Shown: positions 1-7,718 of the stretch, piece after piece
How the letters are laid out: the number at the start of each line of letters is the position of its first letter
Position numbering within the stretch: position 1 is the first letter of the stretch
Source of the DNA: JANPPS01 sp965246925
Lineage (GTDB): Bacteria; Pseudomonadota; Alphaproteobacteria; Acetobacterales; Acetobacteraceae
NCBI GenBank assembly: GCA_965246925.1
Contig: OZ251994.1
Location: 1,798,001-1,862,000 of the forward strand
Length of the DNA stretch: 64,000 nucleotides
Direction of reading: 5' to 3'
Position numbers and translations under genes: made by a program
Notes under the pieces: model-generated
What the model was told of the DNA's origin: nothing
Seen by the model: the letters and a program-made list of their open reading frames with translations, nothing else
The model's database searches: none

Positions 1-46
1 CGCCCGTCCGATGCTGGACGCCATCGTAGCGGCGGGCAAGGCCTGA
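1..46 (+). CDS. 3' end of an upstream gene, possibly the TRAP substrate-binding subunit
   Basis: The first bases read as one open frame of 14 codons ending in TGA, three bases before the TTG start of the TRAP permease. The tail (ARPMLDAIVAAGKA) is too short to identify. A DctP-type periplasmic binding protein is the usual neighbour of a TRAP permease, so that identity is inferred from context only. Confidence 0.4.
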   Translation, partial: ARPMLDAIVAAGKA

Positions 47-49
47 CCG

Positions 50-1918
50 TTGGCGGCGTCCGCCCTCGTTCAAGCCAGGGGCGGGCTATGGCGGCGGTCG
101 GTCGGCACGCTGCAGATTGCGGTCGAGGTCACGTCTGCCGTGCTGCTCGCGGCGGACCTGGCGGTCGTCATGTATTCCGTCGTGGCGCGCTATTTCTTCA
201 GCGCCGCGCCGGTCTGGGCGGACGACGTAGCGCGGATGCTGCTGCTGGCCATCAGCTTCCTGGGCGCCGCGGCGGCGCTGGCCCGGGGTGAGAACGCGGG
301 TGTCGTGTTCTTTGTCGAGAAACTCAGCATGCGGGCGCAGCGCCGGGCGGCGGCGGCGGTGGCGCTGGCCGTGCTGCTGGTCGCGGTGTCGCTGGCCTGG
401 AACGGCGCCGCGCTACTGCAGGATACCGCCGGCCAGACCGTCGGCTCCGGCTTGCCGCAGGAGGCGTTCGTCGTCCCGCTATGCTTGGCCGCGTCCGCGA
501 TGGCGGTGTTCGCCCTCGATGGCTTGCGCCATCACAGCCCGGGCGACGTGCTGGCGGCGCTGGCCGCGTTCGCCGCCCTGGCCGGCGCCTGGTGGGTAGG
601 GACGGCGTTCTTCCCGGACGAGCCACCCGTGCAGCTCGCCATGGGAATCGTATTCGTGCTGGGCCTGCTGGCCGGGGTGCCGATCGCCTTCGTGCTGGCG
701 CTCTCGGCCCTGGTGTTCATCTGGACCGGCGACGCATTGCCCGGCGAGTTCTTCGCCCAGCAGGTCGCGCGCGGGATCGATAACTTCGTCCTGCTGTCGA
801 TCCCGTTCTTCATCCTGGTCGGCTACCTGATGGAGGCGAACGGCATGTCCGTCCGGCTCATCGCGTTGCTGCAGCGCCTGGTCGGGCGGGTGCGCGGCGG
901 GCTCGACGTGGTCATGGTGCTGAGCATGGTCGTGTTCTCCGGCATCTCGGGCTCCAAGATGGCGGACGTGGCGGCGGTCGGCTCCGTCCTCGTGCCGGCC
1001 GCCCGGCGGTCAGGCCAGAAACCCGGGGACGCCGTGGCGCTGCTGGCCGCGTCGGCGGTGATGGCCGAGACGATCCCGCCCTGCGTGAACCTGATCATCT
1101 TAGGCTTCGTCGCCAACATCTCGATCGGCGGCCTGTTCATGGCGGGCCTCGTGCCCGCGGCGCTGATGGCGGCGGCGCTGATCGGCATGGTAATCCTGCT
1201 AGGCAGGCCCGGCGGCAGGGCCGCTCCAGTGCTGGCTCCATCGCTGGCGCCGGCCGAGGGCGGCATGGTCCTGAGCGGCGTGGCGGCCGCCGGCCTGATC
1301 GTCCTGATCTTCGGCGGCTACCGGTCCGGCTTCGCCACCGCGACCGAGATCTCGGCGTTCGCCAACGTATACGCGCTGCTGATCGGCGGGATCGCGTTCC
1401 GGGAGACGTCGTGGCGCAATGTCGGGCCCGTCATGCGGCATGCGGCCGCGCGGTCGGGCATGATCCTGTTCATTGTCGCCATGGCGCAGGCGCTGGCCTA
1501 CGTGCTGACGTTGCAGCAAATCCCGCATGCCATCGCGGCGGTGATGGTCACGCTCGCCTCGGCGCACGGGGCGTGGCTGTTCATGCTGGTGTCGATCGCC
1601 ATCCTGGTCATCATGGGGTCGGTGCTGGAGGGGGCGGCGGCGCTGATCATCTTCGGCCCGCTCCTGATGCCCGTGGCACGGCAGCTGGGGATCGACCCGC
1701 TGCATTACGGGATCGTGCTGGTGATCGCCATGGGCGTGGGCCTGTTTGCGCCGCCGCTCGGGCTCGGGCTGTACGCATCTTGCCTCGTGGGCGGCGTACG
1801 GCTCGAGGAGACGGTGGTGCCGATCCTGAAATACCTCGGCCTCTTGCTGGCCTGCCTCGTGCTGATCGCGCTCGTGCCGGGCCTCTCCACGTTTGTGCCG
1901 CGCCATACGGGATACTGA
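50..1918 (+). CDS. TRAP transporter permease, fused DctQ-DctM
   Basis: Inner-membrane permease of a tripartite ATP-independent periplasmic transporter, which imports organic acids with a sodium gradient. Residues about 20-185 form a four-helix DctQ-like small subunit. From about residue 195 (the PVQLAMGIVFVLG stretch) to the end it matches the many-helix DctM large subunit, including its conserved glycine-rich loops (SGISGSKMADVAAVGS). At 622 residues it has the length of a natural QM fusion. The start is TTG, three bases after the previous stop. The RraA-like and SnoaL-like genes follow without a gap, so the substrate is probably a carboxylate or oxo acid handled by them (inference). Confidence 0.9.
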   Translation: MAASALVQARGGLWRRSVGTLQIAVEVTSAVLLAADLAVVMYSVVARYFFSAAPVWADDVARMLLLAISFLGAAAALARGENAGVVFFVEKLSMRAQRRAAAAVALAVLLVAVSLAWNGAALLQDTAGQTVGSGLPQEAFVVPLCLAASAMAVFALDGLRHHSPGDVLAALAAFAALAGAWWVGTAFFPDEPPVQLAMGIVFVLGLLAGVPIAFVLALSALVFIWTGDALPGEFFAQQVARGIDNFVLLSIPFFILVGYLMEANGMSVRLIALLQRLVGRVRGGLDVVMVLSMVVFSGISGSKMADVAAVGSVLVPAARRSGQKPGDAVALLAASAVMAETIPPCVNLIILGFVANISIGGLFMAGLVPAALMAAALIGMVILLGRPGGRAAPVLAPSLAPAEGGMVLSGVAAAGLIVLIFGGYRSGFATATEISAFANVYALLIGGIAFRETSWRNVGPVMRHAAARSGMILFIVAMAQALAYVLTLQQIPHAIAAVMVTLASAHGAWLFMLVSIAILVIMGSVLEGAAALIIFGPLLMPVARQLGIDPLHYGIVLVIAMGVGLFAPPLGLGLYASCLVGGVRLEETVVPILKYLGLLLACLVLIALVPGLSTFVPRHTGY

Positions 1919-1919
1919 C

Positions 1920-2678
1920 ATGACGGACATCACCCCTGACCACCTGGCCCGGCTGGCACGCTGCTCCAGCGGCTCGCTGACCACGGAGCTATACCGGCTC
2001 GGTTTCCGGCAATGCGTGCTGGTGGGGCTCCGCCCACTCAACCCGGGCCTCCCGCCCTTTGCCGGCGAAGCGTTCACGCTCCGCATGATCCCGGCGCGGG
2101 AGGACAAGGATGTCTATGCGACGCTCACGACGGAGCCGAGCCAGGACAACCTGCAATGGGTGGCGGCCGAGACGATCGGGCCGCACCAAGTGCTGGTAAT
2201 CGATAGCCGGCAGGACCCGCGCGGGGCGAGCGCGGGAAACATCTTGATGACCCGGATGCAGATCCGCGGCGCGGTGGGCGTTGTCACGGACGGCGCGTTC
2301 CGGGACGGGGCGGAGATCGCCGCCATGACCATTCCTGCCTATTCCCGGGCCGTCGTCGCCACGACGCGGCTGTGTTACCACCGCGTGGCGGACCTCAACG
2401 TGCCGATCGCCTGCGCGGATGTCGCGGTCTATCCGGGGGACATCGTGCACGGCGACGCCGACGGCGTGACCGTCATCCCGCGGGAGGTGGCGGTGGGCGT
2501 CCTGGAAGCGTGCGAGCGGCGGGATGCGCTCGAGGCCTATCTGGCAGCGCGGATCGCCGCCGGGGAGGCGCTATGGGGCGTCTATCCACCCAATGATGCA
2601 ACCCGCGCCGACTTCGCCGCCTGGACCGCGGCCGGCGCGCGGCCCGAAGACGTCACCCGCATCCGGGCCGGGGCATGA
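1920..2678 (+). CDS. RraA-like aldolase/decarboxylase family protein
   Basis: Member of the RraA/dimethylmenaquinone-methyltransferase-like fold, 252 residues. The family includes 4-hydroxy-4-methyl-2-oxoglutarate aldolase and oxaloacetate decarboxylases. The GVVTDGAFRDG segment supplies the conserved Arg-Asp pair used in catalysis and metal binding. The ATG at 1920 is one base after the TRAP permease stop, so translation is probably coupled; an upstream GTG at 1893 lies inside the permease gene and is less likely. Linkage to a TRAP carboxylate importer suggests cleavage of an imported 2-oxo acid. The exact substrate cannot be read from sequence. Confidence 0.8.
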   Translation: MTDITPDHLARLARCSSGSLTTELYRLGFRQCVLVGLRPLNPGLPPFAGEAFTLRMIPAREDKDVYATLTTEPSQDNLQWVAAETIGPHQVLVIDSRQDPRGASAGNILMTRMQIRGAVGVVTDGAFRDGAEIAAMTIPAYSRAVVATTRLCYHRVADLNVPIACADVAVYPGDIVHGDADGVTVIPREVAVGVLEACERRDALEAYLAARIAAGEALWGVYPPNDATRADFAAWTAAGARPEDVTRIRAGA

Positions 2679-3112
2679 TGGACTGGCGGGCGGCCCGCAT
2701 CCGCGCCTATTTCGACGCTTGCAACCGGGCCGACCGCGCCGCCCTGATCGGCCACTTCACCCCGGACGCCGTGCATTATTTCCCCCCGGGCCTCCCCGGC
2801 GCGCCCTGGCGCGGCGCGGCTGATATCGCGGATGGCTGGGTCTGGTGCGTGAACACCCTCGGCAGCCAGTGGACGATCGAGCGGATTATGCTGGCCGAGG
2901 GCGGAGCACCTGAGGCGGTGATCGAGTGGACGCACTGGAAAACCCGCAACGGCACCGCGCTTCGCGGGGACGAGTGGTATCGCTTCGACCCGGCGACCCA
3001 GCTGATCTCGGAAATCCGAGCCTACTACGCCTCCCCGGCCAATGCCGAACGTCCGGTGAACGAGCTGCTAGGGTTCGACTATGCCGGGCGGGGATATCAC
3101 GCGGGGCCGTGA
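2675..3112 (+). CDS. SnoaL-like / NTF2-fold protein
   Basis: A 145-residue protein with the SnoaL-like pattern: an N-terminal helix (RAYFDACNRADRAALIGHFTPDAVHYFPPG), then alternating strands and a C-terminal beta sheet containing EWYRFDP. Such NTF2-fold proteins are small isomerases, hydrolases or binding proteins; no catalytic assignment is possible. The start overlaps the RraA-like stop (ATGATGA), so it closes a three-gene operon with the TRAP permease. It is the last chromosomal gene before the left end of the integrated element. Confidence 0.7.
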   Translation: MMDWRAARIRAYFDACNRADRAALIGHFTPDAVHYFPPGLPGAPWRGAADIADGWVWCVNTLGSQWTIERIMLAEGGAPEAVIEWTHWKTRNGTALRGDEWYRFDPATQLISEIRAYYASPANAERPVNELLGFDYAGRGYHAGP

Positions 3113-3137
3113 TGCCGGGCCGTTATGCCCAGCCGTT

Positions 3138-3158
3138 ATGGCGGAGAGGGTGGGATTC
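3138..3158 (+). repeat. attL: 21-bp copy of the tRNA-Ser 3' end
   Basis: Bases 3138-3158 (beginning ATGGCGGAGAGGGTGG) are identical to 14525-14545 in the intact tRNA-Ser gene, and the match stops abruptly after GATTC. Only the 3' end of a tRNA is present here, so this is the displaced attachment site and not a tRNA gene. Confidence 0.9.
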
Positions 3159-3336
3159 TCCGACAATTCGACCACAACCTGTTGTAGTCAGTCGAATTTT
3201 CAGGCACTAAATGCAGCGTTTCGGCATGTGACGCACGGACGTGTAGCACATACCATCCGGGCGTCAACACGGTAGGCGCGCCAGCCACCCGTATCTGCTA
3301 TTCATCCGCGCGACCAACGATCACGAGCGGAGTAGC

Positions 3337-3555
3337 ATGGTGAAAAAATGGACAGCATGGGGACCGGGACCGGGTCGATTTTCGATTGCGATAACAGTTG
3401 AACAAGACGATGACGGAACAATCTCCATTATCTCGTTCGCCCTGTTCGATGGTACCGAGATGCTCGGACACTTCGCCTCCCTAGAAGAAGCACAAGCCGA
3501 GGGAGAGCGTGTGCTCGCATCCGAGGCAGTGGCAAGCCGTGGAGTAACTCGCTAA
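3337..3555 (+). CDS. Small hypothetical protein
   Basis: A 72-residue protein near the left end of the element, not recognised. It has alternating hydrophobic/charged strands (FSIAITVEQDDDGTISIISFALFDG) followed by a helix rich in Glu and Ala, suggesting a small alpha/beta domain. No signal peptide or membrane segment. A purine-rich GAGCGGAG lies ahead of the ATG. It is in AT-richer DNA than the core Rep and Mob genes, so it may be cargo. An unrelated shadow frame is possible but less likely. Confidence 0.5.
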   Translation: MVKKWTAWGPGPGRFSIAITVEQDDDGTISIISFALFDGTEMLGHFASLEEAQAEGERVLASEAVASRGVTR

Positions 3556-3597
3556 TGAAGAGAGAAATTTTGACCGTTGGCCTCGGAACGAAGCCCA

Positions 3598-3897
3598 ATG
3601 GCTAATGACGCACATAACGGAACATGCGGACATTGCGGTGGATCGGTTCGCCTCGGATTTAATACATGCTCTGCATGTGGCGCGATGTGGAAGCGGCCAC
3701 AAGTCGGCGGCGTTGGCGTCATACCCCAAATCATAGGCATACTTTGCGTTCTAGTCGCACTTCCAGGTATTGTGCTCGGCTTCTCATTTGCTCCGAGAAT
3801 AGTGGCCGTCGGTGCCATTATATTGCTGATATTCGGGTTTGGTATGATACGACTGGCATTGAGAATGTCGCCTTTCAAATGGTGGCGAACCACGTAA
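3598..3897 (+). CDS. Zinc-ribbon protein with two membrane segments
   Basis: About 99 residues. Near the N-terminus two Cys-x2-Cys knuckles (CGHC and CSAC, 13 residues apart) form a short zinc ribbon. Two hydrophobic segments follow (IPQIIGILCVLVALPGIVLGF and IVAVGAIILLIFGFGMI), so the ribbon probably sits in the cytoplasm on a membrane hairpin. Such proteins are common and mostly uncharacterised. The ATG at 3598 is preferred because the ribbon begins directly after it; a TTG at 3577 would add seven residues. It is in the AT-richer left segment of the element. Confidence 0.6.
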   Translation: MANDAHNGTCGHCGGSVRLGFNTCSACGAMWKRPQVGGVGVIPQIIGILCVLVALPGIVLGFSFAPRIVAVGAIILLIFGFGMIRLALRMSPFKWWRTT

Positions 3898-4086
3898 CCG
3901 GAAATTACTACGAGCACCACTTGAGCACTCCGACAGGCCGATTTCCTTGACGTTGGCCGGACGGTCGGTGGACACTCACTGCGATGCGGATCATAGCCCT
4001 GCAAGGCTCCCCGCATCGCAACTAGAGTGCAACCCGATGATGCGGTATCCTCCTACCACACGCAAGGGCTGCCGGTCGTCACTTAG

Positions 4087-5025
4087 GTGATCGCCGGGCT
4101 TCTCGGAAACACCCTTTCCGAGCAGCCCACACCCGATACCTCCAAAGTTGACAATGTTGTCACGGCGGACCGCCTGGCGGCGCTGGCCCCGCTTCACCGC
4201 CGGGCCGCCCTGAGGCAGGCCCAGGCCGACGCCGGGCTGTCCGGCGCCCTTCCCACGCTGGATGACCTAAGGACGGCGGAGTGCCCGCCCGACGAGGTTC
4301 GGCGCGTTATCAGCGTGAGCTACGACATGGGACCGACCCGCGCCGACGTAGCGCGGGAGACCGCCCGGATCGAGGCGGACCTGAACTGGCGTGCGGCATT
4401 GCCGCACATGCCGAGACGGGACATGGAAAGCCGCGCCAGGCGGCTGGCAGAGGAGCGGCTTGAGGCCGGGCGGCGGCCTGGCGTGCAGGAGCGGCACGAG
4501 GTGCTGAATGCAGGCGAGGTGGCCGCCGGGCGGGCACTGGCCGTGTTGCACGCGCCCATCCTCACCGCGCTGGCGAGCATCCTGGACGGCCTGGACAGGC
4601 ACGTGCGGGGCGTCGGGCTAGCGGCGGCCGACGAGGACCAGGTGTGGGCACTGGCGGACGAGCAGGCCGCACAGGCGCACGCGGCATGGCGCTGGCGTGC
4701 CGACCTGGCGCACCGCGCCGGAAGGCCGGTCCCGGTCTTGACCACGCACGACCGGCGCAGGCAGGACCCGGCATGGCAGCGGCGCAGGCTGCGCCGGACG
4801 GCCGGGCTGGCGCGGCAGCACATCGCCGCGGCATTGGGCACGGTCGGGCGCCGGGCCGCCCCGTACGCAGACGATTACAGCCTGACATGCCGCCGGGACC
4901 GCGACGCGGCAAACGAGTCCCACGCCGCGGCGCACGTGTGGGTCTCGCCGTCCGGCGACCGGGTGTCCATGACCGACATACGCGCTGCGGGCGAGGCGGG
5001 GAGGCTACATCGGATCGGGCCATGA
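4087..5025 (+). CDS. N-terminal half of a phage gpA-like replication protein
   Basis: A 312-residue Arg/Ala-rich protein. Its last about 90 residues (DPAWQRRRLRRTAGLARQ, then APYADDYSLTCRRDRDAANE) resemble the region just before the catalytic domain in P2 gpA-type replication endonucleases. The catalytic HUH domain is missing here and starts in the next ORF, one frame over. The stop overlaps that ORF's ATG (ATGA, 5022-5025). This is therefore either the N-terminal partner of a two-polypeptide Rep or the first half of a frameshifted gene. The start is a GTG at 4087; later starts cannot be excluded. No ribosome binding site decides it. Confidence 0.6.
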   Translation: MIAGLLGNTLSEQPTPDTSKVDNVVTADRLAALAPLHRRAALRQAQADAGLSGALPTLDDLRTAECPPDEVRRVISVSYDMGPTRADVARETARIEADLNWRAALPHMPRRDMESRARRLAEERLEAGRRPGVQERHEVLNAGEVAAGRALAVLHAPILTALASILDGLDRHVRGVGLAAADEDQVWALADEQAAQAHAAWRWRADLAHRAGRPVPVLTTHDRRRQDPAWQRRRLRRTAGLARQHIAAALGTVGRRAAPYADDYSLTCRRDRDAANESHAAAHVWVSPSGDRVSMTDIRAAGEAGRLHRIGP

Positions 5026-6062
5026 CCAGGGGCATGGACGAACTCGCGGAGCGCGAGGGACTGACACCGATCATGGTGACGCTGACTCTGCCGCCCGAGT
5101 GGCACCCGGCCCCGGCGGTCGGGCGGCGAAGCTGGACGATAGACCGCAGCCCACAGGCGACGGATGACGCACTGCGGGCATTGTGGAAGCTGTTCGGGTC
5201 GAGGCTCGCGAAGGGCATGATCGACCCTCTTGGCCTGAGGGTCTGGGAGCCGCATCGCGACGGGTGCCCGCACGCGCACGCCCTGCTGTATGTGAGGGAC
5301 GACCAGATTGCGGAGGTGGACCGCCACCTCCGCGCCGTGTGCCCGGACACGGTGCCCGGCCGTCGCGTGGCCTCCGACCTGACCGTCGTGGACCGCACGC
5401 GCGCGCGCGGTTCGACCTACCTGACCTCCTACCTCACGAATGCGCTTTACGCCGGGGGCGGGTGCGAGGATTCCGATCGTATGAGGGCGACGGCGGGCGA
5501 GCGGGGCTGGAGGCGGTACGGTTTCCTGGGCGTGCACGGCGTGCAGAAGGTTTGGCAGCGGGTGCTGACGGCAACCGACGCCGAGGTTGCCGCCGCCCCG
5601 GCGCGCATGAGGGAGGCGCACGCCGCGTTGAAAGCGGGTCGGTGGGCGGATGCGCTGGAAGCGATGGGGGCACGCCGACGCCGCGGCGCAGGCCGCCTCC
5701 GTTTGGGGTACGAGACAGAGACGGTGGACCAGGAGACGGGAGAAATCCTCCCGCTGGTGGACCGCTACGGCACACCGTGCCGACGAGCGGCATGGCTGAC
5801 CGACACGGAGGTGCCCGCCTGGCGGCTGCCCCTCGGTCGTGGGGGTACCATCGAACGTGTCAGCGGCACCCAAAAGGTGAAGAACTTCAAGGGGGTTGGA
5901 GTTAGCGAAAGCTTTCCAAGGGGGTTGGAGTTAGCGAAAGCTTTCCAAGAAGCGAAGATTCCACGGACGCCAACGACTGCGACGACAACGAACTTTGTTG
6001 CACGTTGTCAACAAAGAGGGTTTTCCTGGCGTGGACAGGCCCGCCGGACCCTGCCGAGTTGA
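5022..6062 (+). CDS. Rolling-circle replication endonuclease, HUH domain (gpA-like)
   Basis: A 346-residue protein carrying the catalytic part of a P2 gpA-like (superfamily I) rolling-circle initiator. Visible motifs are the MVTLTLPPEWHP strand (motif 1), the metal-binding His-Ala-His at residues 84-86 in GCPHAHALLY (motif 2), and two tyrosines four apart, Y133 and Y137 in TYLTSYL (motif 3), as expected for initiators that use paired tyrosines. The reaction is nicking the origin strand and attaching to its 5' end. The ATG overlaps the upstream stop. The C-terminal 30 residues are altered by a 29-base tandem duplication (see 5889-5946). Confidence 0.75.
   Translation: MTRGMDELAEREGLTPIMVTLTLPPEWHPAPAVGRRSWTIDRSPQATDDALRALWKLFGSRLAKGMIDPLGLRVWEPHRDGCPHAHALLYVRDDQIAEVDRHLRAVCPDTVPGRRVASDLTVVDRTRARGSTYLTSYLTNALYAGGGCEDSDRMRATAGERGWRRYGFLGVHGVQKVWQRVLTATDAEVAAAPARMREAHAALKAGRWADALEAMGARRRRGAGRLRLGYETETVDQETGEILPLVDRYGTPCRRAAWLTDTEVPAWRLPLGRGGTIERVSGTQKVKNFKGVGVSESFPRGLELAKAFQEAKIPRTPTTATTTNFVARCQQRGFSWRGQARRTLPS
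5889..5946 (+). repeat. 29-bp tandem duplication in the rep 3' end
   Basis: The unit beginning AAGGGGGTTGGAGTTAGCG occurs twice in perfect tandem (5889-5917 and 5918-5946). Because 29 is not a multiple of three, the second copy changes the reading frame. With one copy removed, the rep frame would continue through an acidic, cysteine-containing tail to a stop near 6085. The duplication looks recent because the copies are identical. Confidence 0.9.
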
Positions 6063-6268
6063 CCGTCCACCCCATGGCAGCCTGAAGATCACGGCCCCCT
6101 GATAGCCGACGGGAGACCCGCGTCCGGTAGGGCGACCTAGGGGCGCTTCGCGCTACCGTAGGTGGGGGGGCGATGCCCCCCCCAAACCCCCTGGGGGTCG
6201 CTACGCGCTCACCGGGTAGGGGGACCTAATCAGCTTCGCCGGCCTGGACCACCGGGTCGCCTGGCGGG
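6063..6268. other. Structured non-coding segment after rep; possible origin region
   Basis: No convincing gene. It contains a strong G/C hairpin (seven G plus C, loop GAT, G plus seven C, 6164-6182), a second palindrome ACCCCC-T-GGGGGT (6186-6198), and an imperfect direct repeat (GGTAGGGCGACCTA near 6126 and GGTAGGGGGACCTA near 6215), each followed within a few bases by GCTTCGC. Dense secondary structure directly downstream of a rolling-circle rep gene fits an origin or a terminator. Function is inferred. Confidence 0.4.
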
Positions 6269-6499
6269 TCAGGACGACAACCACACCAGGGCGGCCACGA
6301 GGGCGGGGAGGATGCCAGCGGCAGCGGGTGTCGACATGGCAACGGCGGCCCAGCGGCCAACCAGCCCCGTCGCCCCGACCAGGGGACCGCCCGCCCGTGC
6401 CTCGAAGACGTCCCTGGTGAGGCTGCCCAAGGAAACATGCACGCACGCGATTGATCCGACGCATGGGCCAGCGCAGCAGGCGGCAGGATGCCATCCCTC
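6269..6499 (-). pseudogene. Remnant copy of the 3' end of the HExxH gene
   Basis: Read leftward, these 76 codons match the C-terminal 75 residues of the protein at 7719-8477. Shared stretches include EGW.PAA, LTRDV/LARDV, TGLVGRW.AV and AALVW just before the stop. A short stretch (CCAGPCVGSIACVHVSL) is out of frame relative to the intact copy. The HExxH part is absent, so this is a decayed partial duplicate. It is separated from the intact gene by two unrelated leftward genes, implying a duplication or insertion event inside the element. Confidence 0.75.
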
Positions 6500-6545
6500 A
6501 AAGCGAACACACGTCTACGCCTCACCGCGATGCCCGCGGCCCAAG

Positions 6546-7271
6546 TCAGCGTGTGGCCAGACCCCCTTCGTTCATCTGCGTAATAATCTCCTGCCATCGC
6601 ATACACGCTGCTTCGTCAGTGGTCTTGAACCGCCACTCTGGCTTATCGATGTCTTGCACTGTAACGAAAAATCCACTGCTTTTGATCTGTGCTCCAGCGG
6701 CTTGGATGTTGCGCCGATTCACCGCTAAATTAGTTGCTAAGTCTGATAGGCCAACCGTAAAGACTTCATTCAGACCTGCAATCGACCAAGACCAAGACCG
6801 TATCTTATACCATGGCAATTCTGCTGCAATGCCATCATCGACAATGTATAGACGTCCGTCACTGTAGGCGATGCCTGTACAGGTATGTTTATTTTCTTTC
6901 GTTAAGGTGATGCCAACATCAATATACTTTGGCTCCTTCCCGATAAAGCTTGCAAAACGCTTTCTGTAGTCTAATTGCAACTGTCTCTCATATCTTTTTA
7001 GCTTTCCAGGGGTTGTAAACATGCCTAGTAAGAATATGAATACAAGGCCGATGACAAGACTTATTACACCCGTGGCAATCCCCATAGTCCAGTTGATACT
7101 CTGTCCGTTTTTGCTGTTAATAATACATCCAAATACATACATTATCGCACTAAGCGTAAGTACTGTCCAAAATCCAGTATAAGTGGACTTTGCAGAATTG
7201 AGGGTCACAATTCTCTCTTGCCGTATTTCATTTGAACCTGCCGCGCCCGGAACTGCATTCTCTTGTATCAT
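6546..7271 (-). CDS. Membrane protein with C-terminal soluble domain, unknown function
   Basis: A 241-residue protein, not firmly recognised. Two hydrophobic segments (FWTVLTLSAIMYVFGCII and GIATGVISLVIGLVFIFLL) are followed by a soluble domain with YRKRFASFIGKEPKYIDVGITLTKE, GIAYSDGRLYIVDDG and ELPWYKIRSW. This resembles uncharacterised accessory-region proteins (possibly DUF4755-like, low certainty). Its codons are clearly AT-richer than the flanking Rep and Mob genes, indicating separate acquisition. It lies between the remnant and the small gene at 7375, all leftward. Confidence 0.65.
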   Translation of the reverse strand: MIQENAVPGAAGSNEIRQERIVTLNSAKSTYTGFWTVLTLSAIMYVFGCIINSKNGQSINWTMGIATGVISLVIGLVFIFLLGMFTTPGKLKRYERQLQLDYRKRFASFIGKEPKYIDVGITLTKENKHTCTGIAYSDGRLYIVDDGIAAELPWYKIRSWSWSIAGLNEVFTVGLSDLATNLAVNRRNIQAAGAQIKSSGFFVTVQDIDKPEWRFKTTDEAACMRWQEIITQMNEGGLATR

Positions 7272-7374
7272 TTATTGGAACCTTGTGACGACAACATCGA
7301 AATGATCAGCTTGCTGAACTTGTGAGGGCGCAGAGGGCGAGCAGCCCGGAGGGCCAGCGCGCCTGATCCCTCTG

Positions 7375-7641
7375 TTAGGAAAATTGGGAACTCCCCCAGG
7401 AGTCCAACGCGGCGGCGGCGGCATTGATTGCGTCCGACTTAGACAACGCAGTACCGGAGCATCCCGGTCGCCCCAGGTGCGGTCGCACCAGCCAGTCCCA
7501 CCGCTTGTCCGACCGCAGCCAGACGGTCGCGACGGCACCCGCGGTTTCCGAAAGCGAGTAGGTGGTCTCGTATGTAAGAGGCCATAGCTTCTGGCCGTCA
7601 TGGGCTAGTTCCCATGTGTAGTCAGTGCTTGTAGCCACCAT
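7375..7641 (-). CDS. Small hypothetical protein
   Basis: An 88-residue soluble protein beginning MVATSTDYTWELAHDGQKLW, with a Ser/Ala-rich C-terminal helix (SKSDAINAAAAALDSWG). Not recognised. The ATG at 7641 is chosen because an AGGAGG ribosome binding site (reverse strand, 7648-7653) lies seven bases upstream. The open frame continues further upstream to 7938 but only as a shadow of the HExxH gene. It sits between that gene and the AT-rich membrane-protein gene. Confidence 0.6.
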   Translation of the reverse strand: MVATSTDYTWELAHDGQKLWPLTYETTYSLSETAGAVATVWLRSDKRWDWLVRPHLGRPGCSGTALSKSDAINAAAAALDSWGSSQFS

Positions 7642-7718
7642 TCCAGTCCTCCTACCGGAACTGTTACCACGGAATTCAGCCCTGCGGAACGACTCGAAGC
7701 TCCAGCGGATCACAAACG

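Noticed and set aside
3130..3165. Second tRNA-Ser gene at the left end
   Set aside because: Only the last 21 bases match; no anticodon or acceptor 5' strand is present. It is attL.
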